From assembly GCA_009780625.1 (NCBI GenBank), contig WQZR01000023.1:1-12300 (forward strand): a stretch of 12,300 bases of DNA, read 5' to 3'. The position numbers and the translations under genes are program-made. This stretch comes from Bacillota bacterium (GTDB lineage Bacteria; Bacillota; Clostridia; Christensenellales; UBA1242). The notes under the pieces are model-generated. The model saw only the letters and a program-made list of their open reading frames with translations. It made no database searches and was not told the origin of the DNA. Positions 1-8,153 of the stretch are shown here, piece by piece (positions within the stretch are counted from its first letter, which is position 1; each line of letters opens with the position of its first letter).

Positions 1-1
1 A

Positions 2-34
2 AACGACGGCATGGGAATTCCAATTTATACCTAA
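2..34 (+). CDS. possible 3' end of an upstream gene (ten codons and a TAA stop)
   Basis: One frame reads NDGMGIPIYT and then TAA at 32-34, ending 19 bases before a consensus promoter. The composition is protein-like, but ten codons cannot prove a gene. If real, it places a protein gene, not the 16S rRNA, directly upstream of the 23S unit. No terminator hairpin is visible between it and the promoter. The stretch could equally be non-coding. Confidence 0.2.
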   Translation, partial: NDGMGIPIYT

Positions 35-53
35 AAATATTTTTAAAAAACAG

Positions 54-82
54 TTGACAATAAAATCGATATAGCATATAAT
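54..82 (+). promoter_or_regulatory. consensus sigma-A-type promoter of the 23S-5S unit
   Basis: TTGACA at 54-59 and TATAAT at 77-82 are separated by exactly 17 bases, a perfect match to the housekeeping consensus. Transcription should start near 89. The transcript then opens with a hairpin (ATCACT 89-94 with AGTGAT 102-107). Such a strong promoter suits an rRNA unit, and no protein start lies between it and the 23S gene. Confidence 0.85.
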
Positions 83-186
83 AGCCGTATCACTTTAAGA
101 GAGTGATGGAATAACGCGGGCTTTTGCCTGTGGTGAGGTGTTTAAAATAATCAAAAAATTATTTAAACAATTGAATAAATAAATTT

Positions 187-247
187 GTCAGAGTCCTTTT
201 CGGTCGCTGATAAATTTGGCGACTTCAAGAACTCAAAGGACACTGAC
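187..247 (+). repeat. nested inverted repeat (long stem-loop) in the 23S leader
   Basis: GTCAGAGTCCTTT (187-199) is complementary to AAAGGACACTGAC (235-247) with one mismatch in 13. Inside lies a second stem, GTCGC (203-207) with GCGAC (219-223). The two stems stack into one elongated hairpin, more GC-rich than its surroundings. A double-stranded RNA processing site or a conserved leader domain are both possible; the role is unknown. Confidence 0.6.
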
Positions 248-419
248 AACTGCATATACAAAATATAATATATTCAAAATATCTTATTAGAGCATACATA
301 CATAGAGTAAAATTTTTTCGATAAAAAAATCACATTTAGGCTAATTTGGGTATATGTATTTTCATAAATTGATTGAATCTTTAAATTCATCGATTCTCAT
401 ATGAGAGTTTTTTAATTTA

Positions 420-439
420 TTTCAATCACTTTACAATTC
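420..439 (+). other. 5' strand of the 23S rRNA processing stem
   Basis: TTTCAATCACT (420-430) is perfectly complementary to AGTGATTGAAA (3514-3524) downstream of the 23S gene. After a small internal loop, AATTC (435-439) pairs with GAATT (3507-3511). Complementary sequences flanking mature 23S rRNA, joined into a long stem cut by RNase III, are the usual layout in bacteria. The stem lies about 140 bases outside the mature 5' end, farther than in model species. Confidence 0.6.
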
Positions 440-576
440 AAAAATTTATTTTTAAAAAATAAAGTTACTTATGTCAAATATATAAAATATATTTGTCAAA
501 AAACAAAAAAGCATAAAAAGCATTTTTGTAGAGGACAGAACTAGTAATGGCAGCCTAAAGATGCCATTATAAACTA

Positions 577-3481
<2,905 letters not shown>

Positions 3482-3506
3482 AATAGTCCTTATATAAGGA
3501 GTAACA

Positions 3507-3524
3507 GAATTAGAGTGATTGAAA
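3507..3524 (+). other. 3' strand of the 23S rRNA processing stem
   Basis: GAATT (3507-3511) and AGTGATTGAAA (3514-3524) pair with 435-439 and 420-430 upstream of the 23S gene. Only 25 bases separate this strand from the mature 3' end. Confidence 0.6.
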
Positions 3525-3645
3525 AACAAAGAAAAAAACGCGAAAACACATACACATCAGATTAGGTTAAATGAACTTTTAAGACAAAAAGATTTTACCT
3601 ATGAAAGATAAGCCCTTGAATATTTTGAAATATATTAGAAATTTT

Positions 3646-3718
3646 GGGACTGTCGATTTTAAAGGCACCGCTGCTTATTATGAGTAAGTGCCGAGTCTAG
3701 ACAAAAGTTGGCAGTCTT
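3646..3718 (+). other. foldable RNA element in the 23S-5S spacer
   Basis: GACTGTC (3648-3654) pairs with GGCAGTC (3710-3716), with two further G-U pairs outside (3646-3647 with 3717-3718). The enclosed region contains a GGCAC (3664-3668) / GTGCC (3688-3692) hairpin. The segment is clearly more GC-rich than the preceding spacer. It does not match an RNA family I recognise and is not a tRNA. It may be a precursor domain or a small RNA released during rRNA processing. Confidence 0.4.
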
Positions 3719-3757
3719 TAGTGTGCAGTTGTGAGTGTTCTAAAAACATTCAGCCAC

Positions 3758-3873
3758 GCCGGTGACTTTAGAGACAAGGAACCACCTGTTCCCATCCCGA
3801 ACACAGCAGTTAAGCTTGTCATCGCCGAAGATACTAGTTTCGTGAGGAACTGGGAAAATAGGACATTGCCGGT
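3758..3873 (+). rRNA. 5S ribosomal RNA
   Basis: This is a 5S rRNA of about 116 bases. It contains the conserved segment TTCCCATCCCGAACACAGCAGTTAAGCT (given here by its span, 3789-3816) and the later ATCGCCGA at 3821-3828. Helix I closes CCGGTGA (3759-3765) on TTGCCGG (3866-3872), allowing G-U pairs. The length and Bacillota-like ...AATAGGACATTGCC 3' end suit a bacterial 5S. It is co-oriented with the 23S and followed within a few bases by a terminator, so the unit is 23S-5S. Confidence 0.93.
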
Positions 3874-3876
3874 ACC
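3860..3876 (+). repeat. 17-bp direct repeat, copy 1 (5S rRNA 3' end)
   Basis: AGGACATTGCCGGTACC covers the last 14 bases of the 5S gene plus three more. An identical 17-base copy lies at 3974-3990. Between them, CAATGTCCT (3915-3923) is an inverted copy of the first nine bases. Confidence 0.85.
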
Positions 3877-3905
3877 AAAAAATCTCCCTTTCGGGGAGAT
3901 TTTTT
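3877..3905 (+). terminator. rho-independent terminator of the 23S-5S unit
   Basis: ATCTCCC (3882-3888) pairs with GGGAGAT (3894-3900) around a short TTTCG loop. The stem can be extended by A-T pairs and ends in a T tract (TTTTTT to 3905). It starts directly after the 5S rRNA. The A tract on the 5' side would also allow termination from the other strand. Confidence 0.9.
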
Positions 3906-3973
3906 ATTACCTTACAATGTCCTGGAAACTAAAGTATTTTTTATTTATATTGTTCGCGTTGCGAACGGGTCAA

Positions 3974-3990
3974 AGGACATTGCCGGTACC
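3974..3990 (+). repeat. 17-bp direct repeat, copy 2
   Basis: This exact second copy of the 5S 3'-terminal sequence lies 114 bp after the first. A short hairpin GTTCGC (3952-3957) / GCGAAC (3961-3966) lies just before it, and the promoter of the next gene starts two bases after it. The 97 bp between copies hold the terminator and an inverted partial copy at 3915-3923. Confidence 0.85.
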
Positions 3991-3992
3991 TC

Positions 3993-4020
3993 TTGACTTT
4001 TGTGTATTTAGTAGTAAAAT
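3993..4020 (+). promoter_or_regulatory. probable promoter of the 138-aa gene
   Basis: TTGACT (3993-3998) and TAAAAT (4015-4020) are 16 bases apart. The predicted start is near 4027, giving a leader of about 20 bases that contains the SD of the gene. Confidence 0.6.
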
Positions 4021-4047
4021 TGTTGCTAATAAATATAGGAGGTGTGT

Positions 4048-4464
4048 ATGAGCGAAAATATGAGTAAAGAGTTTATGGAAAGAATGAAAAAGGCAGACCC
4101 TAGAAAATATTATGAAATTGTGTGCACGGAAATTCTAACGAAGATGGGCGGCATGAAAGAAGAAATGACAATTGTTGCTGCAAAGCATGGCGGGGCAAAA
4201 TTTATGTCGCCTGAGAGGTTTAAAGAGTTTAAGATAGACTTCCTTCGCAAGATGGCAGATAAGACCAATATTGTTGTGATTGACGAAGCAGGTATGAAAG
4301 AAGAGCCAAAAGAGAGAATGATATTTATTCCAGAGAATTTTGACATTCAGTTTGAAGATGTTGGGCGAATAAAATGCATGCCAACAATTGTGGTCCAAGA
4401 TTTTGAAAAAACAGGAAAAGCGACATTTCTCTACCCTAAAAAAACAGACATAACATACGAGTAA
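4048..4464 (+). CDS. hypothetical protein, 138 aa
   Basis: I do not recognise this protein. ATG at 4048 is chosen because AGGAGG (4037-4042) lies 5 bases upstream; an in-frame GTG at 4042 would overlap the SD itself. The product is soluble, with no signal peptide or membrane segment. It has a charged, lysine-rich helical N-terminal half (residues 1-70) and then alternating predicted strands: TNIVVIDEAG (73-82), RMIFIPENFDI (90-100) and CMPTIVVQDF (110-119). It contains two cysteines (26, 110). The gene has its own promoter, no clear terminator after it, and lies 49 bases before the next gene, which also has its own promoter. Codon use matches the neighbours. The function is unknown. Confidence 0.8.
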   Translation: MSENMSKEFMERMKKADPRKYYEIVCTEILTKMGGMKEEMTIVAAKHGGAKFMSPERFKEFKIDFLRKMADKTNIVVIDEAGMKEEPKERMIFIPENFDIQFEDVGRIKCMPTIVVQDFEKTGKATFLYPKKTDITYE

Positions 4465-4477
4465 AACACTTTGGGTA

Positions 4478-4506
4478 TTGACTTAGCTAGAACCCGATGA
4501 TAGAAT
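4478..4506 (+). promoter_or_regulatory. strong promoter directly abutting the 431-aa gene start
   Basis: TTGACT (4478-4483), a 17-base spacer, and TAGAAT (4501-4506) preceded by TGA (4498-4500), an extended -10. The expected start site is 4513-4514, which is at the ATG itself. There is no room for a ribosome binding site, so the mRNA is predicted to be leaderless. Confidence 0.75.
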
Positions 4507-4513
4507 AATACTC

Positions 4514-5809
4514 ATGATGGTGAACACGGCAAAACCAGCAATAATGACCAATATCGAAAATGAGAAGAGAAGGCTTGAGGGTCTATCTAAATCTCAAATC
4601 GAAAGGCAAAAAGAACTTCAGGCAGTTGAAAAAAGAATTGCTAGTTTTGTTTATGGCGAAAAACTTGGCTATGGTGAACTTTCTAAAGACGCACAGATGG
4701 CAATCATTTGTGAGCAAAAAGAACTTTTGTTTAGGGCAAGACACGATGCAGAAAGTAGCCTTGAAAGACATTCAGAAAATGTGGACTTGGCAAACGCGGA
4801 AGTGCGTGAAACAAAAGAAAGAAAAGCCGAGCTTGATGAAAAGGTTCTGACACTTTCAAAAGCACTTGAAATAAAAATGAAAGAGACTGAAACCAGATTT
4901 GTTGAACTTAAAGAAAGGCTTGGACTTAAGGCAGAATATGACATGCTTATTGCGCGAGCTAACGAAATTCTAGACACTATACTCCTAAGTGACAAGATTG
5001 AAAAAAAATCTCATATCAAAAAATTTGACGGCGAAATTAAACTTGCAGAAAAAATGACTTTCGACCAACTTGTGGAATTTGAACTTAGCGAAAGAAAAGA
5101 AGGCAAGGCTGAATTTAAGAAAGAACTTGAAGCAGAAGGCGACGGCATAAAAACAATTGTTAGAAGCGTTATACTTGACCATAGAGTTGACGGTCCTGTT
5201 TTAAGAAATGCAACAGACGAGAAGAATTCAGCTGATGCAACGCTTTTTGGGCTTATGCAAGAACTTAGCGACTTGCTTGTTGCAAAAAATGCTTCGCAAC
5301 AAGAGTTTGGACAAATACGTGTTAAATCTGAAGAACTTGATGCACTTGAAGAAGGTTTAATTCTTCAAGAGAAGAAGTTGTTTGAGAACGGCGACAGACT
5401 TATTGAGGCAATCAAGTGGGGGCAAGAAGAAATTCTTAAAACAAAAGAAAAGATTTTGGAACTTGAGATTCGCGGTGTGGAAGAGATTAGGCAATATAAA
5501 GTGAATCTAATCAAAGTGGCATGTGCAGACATATTCGGGTTTGATGTGACAATGGATGATGATGCTTTGACAAACATTGCAGAACTTGTTGAGGTGGTTG
5601 GAAAAGAAGCAAAAGATTTAACCAATAAGGCACATATTCTTAAAGACGAAACGATTGAAAGATGGAAGAGAAGAATTGCAGTCACAAGAAAAGAAATGAC
5701 AGAACAGACAAACAAAAAAGCACAAAGAGATGCAAAAGTTAAATATGATTCGGCTATAAGACCATATGCAAAACAAGTTGAAAAAACAATTTTAAGCAGT
5801 TTGGTTTAA
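4514..5809 (+). CDS. large charged helical (coiled-coil) protein of unknown function, 431 aa
   Basis: The family is not recognised. The protein is dominated by Glu, Lys, Leu and Ala in heptad-like patterns. Likely coiled-coil segments are at about 13-45, 65-140, 265-325 and 375-425, with less regular regions at about 165-245 and 330-372 (ADIFGFDVTMDDDALTNIAE, a more globular patch). There is no signal peptide, membrane segment, ATP-binding motif or catalytic motif, so it is not an SMC-type ATPase. The ORF begins ATGATG with no SD. The promoter's -10 box ends 7 bases before the first ATG, so translation is probably leaderless from 4514 or 4517; a later ATG at 4544 also lacks an SD. The next gene encodes a smaller protein of similar style and may be related. 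A structural or scaffolding role is a guess. Confidence 0.8.
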   Translation: MMVNTAKPAIMTNIENEKRRLEGLSKSQIERQKELQAVEKRIASFVYGEKLGYGELSKDAQMAIICEQKELLFRARHDAESSLERHSENVDLANAEVRETKERKAELDEKVLTLSKALEIKMKETETRFVELKERLGLKAEYDMLIARANEILDTILLSDKIEKKSHIKKFDGEIKLAEKMTFDQLVEFELSERKEGKAEFKKELEAEGDGIKTIVRSVILDHRVDGPVLRNATDEKNSADATLFGLMQELSDLLVAKNASQQEFGQIRVKSEELDALEEGLILQEKKLFENGDRLIEAIKWGQEEILKTKEKILELEIRGVEEIRQYKVNLIKVACADIFGFDVTMDDDALTNIAELVEVVGKEAKDLTNKAHILKDETIERWKRRIAVTRKEMTEQTNKKAQRDAKVKYDSAIRPYAKQVEKTILSSLV

Positions 5810-5834
5810 CCAAGAAAATAGTAAATTTTTGCTA

Positions 5835-5863
5835 TTGACAAAGCCACATTTAGGTGGTATATT
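5835..5863 (+). promoter_or_regulatory. consensus promoter of the 265-aa gene
   Basis: TTGACA (5835-5840), a 17-base spacer and TATATT (5858-5863) give a nearly perfect housekeeping promoter. Transcription should start near 5870, leaving a 27-base leader with SD GAGGAAGG (5879-5886), 10 bases before the ATG. Confidence 0.8.
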
Positions 5864-5896
5864 CACAGACACTAAAAAGAGGAAGGTATACACAAA

Positions 5897-6694
5897 ATGA
5901 CAAGCAGAATTGAAAGAGAACAAATTTCGAGCTATAAAAGAAAAACAGCAAAGCTTAAAAACCTATCAAAAAGGTTTGTAACTTTAAGTGGACAAAGAGC
6001 GGAAATCAAAAAAGAGTTCCAACTTTTTACTGACGGCGAGCACAAAGGCGCAATGCAAAAACTTCAAGCATTTAGAGTTGAAAGAGCAATGATTGCTGGA
6101 GAGATTAAAGCAATGCAAAACAGAAGAACAGCATATGAAGAAGGACAAACAACATATGCAGGAAAGAGCGATAAGAGAAATAAACAATTTGCGGGACTTA
6201 TTGAAACAATCTCAGGACAAATCAAAGAAAAAGAAGCAGACGAGTTTGCAGTGCTGGAAAGAGAAGAAAAGATTGTAAGCGAAATGGCAGACAAAGAAAC
6301 AGCGATGCTTGCAAAACTTAACCCAATTCAAGCAGCAATCGACAAAGTTGAAGCAGAAATGACATCAACAAGAAGAGATATTGAAGACCTTGAAACAAAC
6401 AACTTCGAAACAATTAAGCCAATCAAGATTGACAACAAAACTGCAGAATATAACGACTTATTCGAAATCGACGCAGGAAACGTGATTAGAACACTTGCAA
6501 CAAGAGTTGTGGACGGAAGAGTTGACGAAAGCGAATTTACAGTTGTTAAAAACGGAGTGCTTGCACTCACAGGTGAACTTGCAAAACTTAAAGGACAATA
6601 CCTAAACGCAAGACACACAGGAAAGAGTGCAGCAGTTCTTACAGAAACAAAAGATGAATACGTAAGAAAAATTGTAGCAATATCAGAAGTATAA
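5897..6694 (+). CDS. charged helical (coiled-coil) protein of unknown function, 265 aa
   Basis: The family is not recognised. The start at 5897 is supported by GAGGAAGG at 5879-5886. Residues 1-170 look like long amphipathic helices rich in Lys, Glu, Ala and Gln. A Phe/Gly-containing break (FTDGEHKGAMQKLQ, 44-57) interrupts them. Residues 171-265 look more mixed, with NVIRTLATRVVDGRVDESEF (195-214) as the most ordered part. There is no Cys, Trp, membrane segment, signal peptide or enzyme motif. A near-consensus promoter, good SD, strong terminator, and unusually uniform A-rich codons (AAA, GAA, GCA, ACA, AGA) suggest high expression. It shares style, and possibly two short patches, with the 431-aa protein just upstream. 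Confidence 0.82.
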   Translation: MTSRIEREQISSYKRKTAKLKNLSKRFVTLSGQRAEIKKEFQLFTDGEHKGAMQKLQAFRVERAMIAGEIKAMQNRRTAYEEGQTTYAGKSDKRNKQFAGLIETISGQIKEKEADEFAVLEREEKIVSEMADKETAMLAKLNPIQAAIDKVEAEMTSTRRDIEDLETNNFETIKPIKIDNKTAEYNDLFEIDAGNVIRTLATRVVDGRVDESEFTVVKNGVLALTGELAKLKGQYLNARHTGKSAAVLTETKDEYVRKIVAISEV

Positions 6695-6720
6695 AAAAAC
6701 GCCGTGAGGCGTCTTTTTTT
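6694..6720 (+). terminator. bidirectional terminator between convergent genes
   Basis: ACGCC (6699-6703), loop GTGA, GGCGT (6708-6712), with an A run before and a T run (6714-6720) after. It overlaps the TAA of the 265-aa gene and lies 5 bases from the stop of the minus-strand DUF975 gene, so it probably serves both. Confidence 0.88.
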
Positions 6721-6725
6721 ATTTA

Positions 6726-7541
6726 TTAGTTGATTGTAAAACCATATTCGTCGTCATCGTTGTTTTTGATGTCAACTTGTGGTTGTCCTTGAGACTGAGC
6801 TTGTGCTTGTTCTGGAGTTAGATAGTGCTGGTTTGCAATTTCCTCAAAGAATGCAAGACGTGCACTTTGGTGATAAGGTGTTAGGAAGTATACGCCAATT
6901 CCGAATGTGAATAGAATCACAAGAACATACCACCAGAAGAAACTCATGTCTAGGAAGAAAAGTTTTGCTTTGTTGCCGTTCATAAGTTCGCGGCTTCTTG
7001 TGATTGCTTGGTTTGATGTTAGGCTTTCATCAATCACTGCAAGATAGTAGCTCATTGCGTATGAATAACTTTTGATAAATATTAGAACTAGGCCTGCAAA
7101 TGGAATTAGGAACCAGCCTAGAAGGTATACATATTGAAGCCAATATAGTGCTAAACTTTTTCCAAATCTTGTTTTCACGTTTTCGGAAACTTCGCCCATA
7201 ACGTCGACTTGTTGACCTCTGTAGATTTTTAGGAAGAATGAAATTTCCATTATTGCCATTAAGCCCACTATAAAGAACGCTGCAATTCCGCCAGTGAAAT
7301 TGATGATTAGACCTCCAACAATTCCAACAAGCAACATAAAGATGATTGCATCTCCCCATCTGCCTTTTAGTGCTTCTAGCGAGCGTCTTTTGTATTCTTG
7401 TGCGTCTTTAAATTTAACCATTGAAAGAATCCAACCGATTACTCCAACCAGCAACAATCCTCCAAGCATTGCTCCGAGAACTCCAAAGTATATAATCAAA
7501 AATAGTTGGTCTGGAGTTAGTCCTCCGCCTGTAGATTCCAT
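6726..7541 (-). CDS. DUF975 family integral membrane protein, 271 aa
   Basis: The protein has a DUF975-like layout: several hydrophobic segments (about 13-39, 65-80, 84-104, 134-157, 198-220) and the conserved region SYAMSYYLAVID (160-171), then SNQAITRSRELMNGNKAKLF (176-195) and a C-terminal TPYHQSARLAFFEEI (221-235). DUF975 proteins are membrane proteins of Bacillota with no established function. A Gln-rich, then acidic, cytosolic-looking tail follows (242-271: QAQAQSQGQPQ, NNDDDEYG), longer than the core needs. The start is set by AAGGAGG (7547-7553 on this strand), 5 bases before the ATG. It is a single-gene unit, divergent from the nitrilase-like gene and convergent with the 265-aa gene. 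No clear promoter could be fixed in the 77-bp upstream gap. Confidence 0.85.
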   Translation of the reverse strand: MESTGGGLTPDQLFLIIYFGVLGAMLGGLLLVGVIGWILSMVKFKDAQEYKRRSLEALKGRWGDAIIFMLLVGIVGGLIINFTGGIAAFFIVGLMAIMEISFFLKIYRGQQVDVMGEVSENVKTRFGKSLALYWLQYVYLLGWFLIPFAGLVLIFIKSYSYAMSYYLAVIDESLTSNQAITRSRELMNGNKAKLFFLDMSFFWWYVLVILFTFGIGVYFLTPYHQSARLAFFEEIANQHYLTPEQAQAQSQGQPQVDIKNNDDDEYGFTIN

Positions 7542-7607
7542 GTGAACCTCCTTGTTTATATGATATGTAAGTTTAGCATATTAAACACAAAAAGATGCCC
7601 CTAAAAA

Positions 7608-7613
7608 TAGTAT
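7608..7613 (+). promoter_or_regulatory. possible -10 box just before the nitrilase-like gene
   Basis: TAGTAT ends 5 bases before the ATG at 7619. No convincing -35 box is visible at the right distance, and there is no SD. This is a weak candidate for a leaderless start. Confidence 0.3.
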
Positions 7614-7618
7614 GAAAT

Positions 7619-8122
7619 ATGAATATTAAGTTTATTCCCAGCATGCCATATGAAAACTTTGTTATAAACATTTTGCCAAAACTTTCTGGGGTTGATGTTT
7701 TGGTTCTGGCGTTTGGAATTGTGGACGAGGTGATTTATGAAAAAGAGCACCAAACGCAACATGGCGTGCTTAGAGAGCTTAGTCTGCTATCTAGAAATCT
7801 TGAATGTGTTGTTCTTGCGGGAATTGTTACACATCTAGGGAATAAAAAATATCGAAGCATTGTTGTTCTTGATGAGGGGAAAATTCTGGGAATTGTGGAC
7901 CAAATTTTTGTTCTTTCGCCGTTTTCGGCAGGAAAGGAAATAAGCATTTTCGAGCATGAAAAGTTGGGGCGTTTTGGGGTGGCGGTTGATGATGATGTTG
8001 CTAGTTCTGAGGTGCAAAAACTGTTTGAAAAATATGCTGTTGATGTGGTTTTTAACCTTCACGACAAAACCACATCAAAAAGCGAAACAGCTTATAGAGT
8101 TATGAGTTACAATAGATTTTAA
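7619..8122 (+). CDS. short nitrilase-fold (carbon-nitrogen hydrolase-like) protein, probably catalytically inactive, 167 aa
   Basis: The order of elements follows the nitrilase superfamily. GVDVLVLAF (24-32) matches the 'aDlvvfPE' strand, ECVVLAGIVTHLGNKKYRSIVVLDEGKILG (62-91; span given) matches the 'i..G....yNs..v.d.~G.ilg' core, LGRFGVAVDDDVASSEV (116-132) matches 'G.~G..iCyD..fPE', and YAVDVVFNLHD (139-149) matches 'gad.i...s'. At each catalytic position the residue differs: Glu is missing in LAFG, Lys is replaced in VDQIF, and the nucleophile Cys position in GVAVDDD is Asp. The only Cys is residue 63. The protein stops after about 165 residues instead of the usual 260-300, lacking the last third of the fold. 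The start is the first ATG after an in-frame TGA; there is no SD. It probably shares an operon with the following transporter gene, 31 bases away. The family call is by eye. Confidence 0.6.
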   Translation: MNIKFIPSMPYENFVINILPKLSGVDVLVLAFGIVDEVIYEKEHQTQHGVLRELSLLSRNLECVVLAGIVTHLGNKKYRSIVVLDEGKILGIVDQIFVLSPFSAGKEISIFEHEKLGRFGVAVDDDVASSEVQKLFEKYAVDVVFNLHDKTTSKSETAYRVMSYNRF

Positions 8123-8153
8123 TAAACAACGCTTGGAGGCAAATACTAAAGAC

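Larger units (their letters stand above)
89..576 (+). other. long structured 5' leader of the 23S rRNA transcript
   Basis: This 488-base stretch contains no convincing gene, no tRNA and no 16S 3' end (no anti-SD CCTCC motif). It is very A+T-rich and full of inverted repeats: 89-107; CGGGC 117-121 with GCCTG 126-130; an 11-bp stem with one bulge at 140-168; a nested stem at 187-247; TGAAT 374-378 with ATTCA 385-389; the palindrome 395-406; CAAATATAT 475-483 with ATATATTTG 487-495; and TAATGGCA 545-552 with TGCCATTA 562-569, which ends 7 bases before the 23S. These are probably processing and folding signals of the precursor. I saw no clear boxA antitermination motif. Confidence 0.6.
3482..3757 (+). 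other. 23S-5S intergenic spacer, unusually long
   Basis: The spacer is 276 bases, whereas many bacteria have roughly 50-150. It carries the palindrome TCCTTATATAAGGA (3487-3500), the 3' strand of the 23S processing stem (3507-3524), a structured element at 3646-3718, and a hairpin TGAGTGTT (3732-3739) with AACATTCA (3745-3752) ending 5 bases before the 5S. No tRNA or protein gene is visible. The hairpin next to the 5S could guide trimming of its 5' end. Confidence 0.6.

Noticed and set aside
89..576. tRNA gene or 16S 3' end in the 23S leader
   Set aside because: No GGTTCGAATCC-type T-loop, acceptor-stem pairing or CCTCC anti-SD was found.
4042..4047. Upstream GTG start for the 138-aa protein
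   Set aside because: The GTG overlaps the AGGAGG SD at 4037-4042; the ATG at 4048 has correct spacing.
3731..4051. 106-codon reading frame across the 5S gene and terminator
   Set aside because: It runs through the 5S rRNA and its terminator, so it is a chance frame.
4514..5809. SMC/RecN-like ATPase identity for the 431-aa coiled-coil protein
   Set aside because: No Walker A, Walker B or signature motif is present, and the protein is too short.
5817..5836. Terminator after the 431-aa gene (AATAG...CTATT)
   Set aside because: Five A/T-rich base pairs with no following T run; it also overlaps the -35 box of the next promoter.
8133..8153. TTG start for the Na+/phosphate cotransporter
   Set aside because: The TTG overlaps the GGAGG at 8135-8139 and the extra seven residues precede the family's normal first helix. 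ATG 8154 fits better, although its SD spacing is long.
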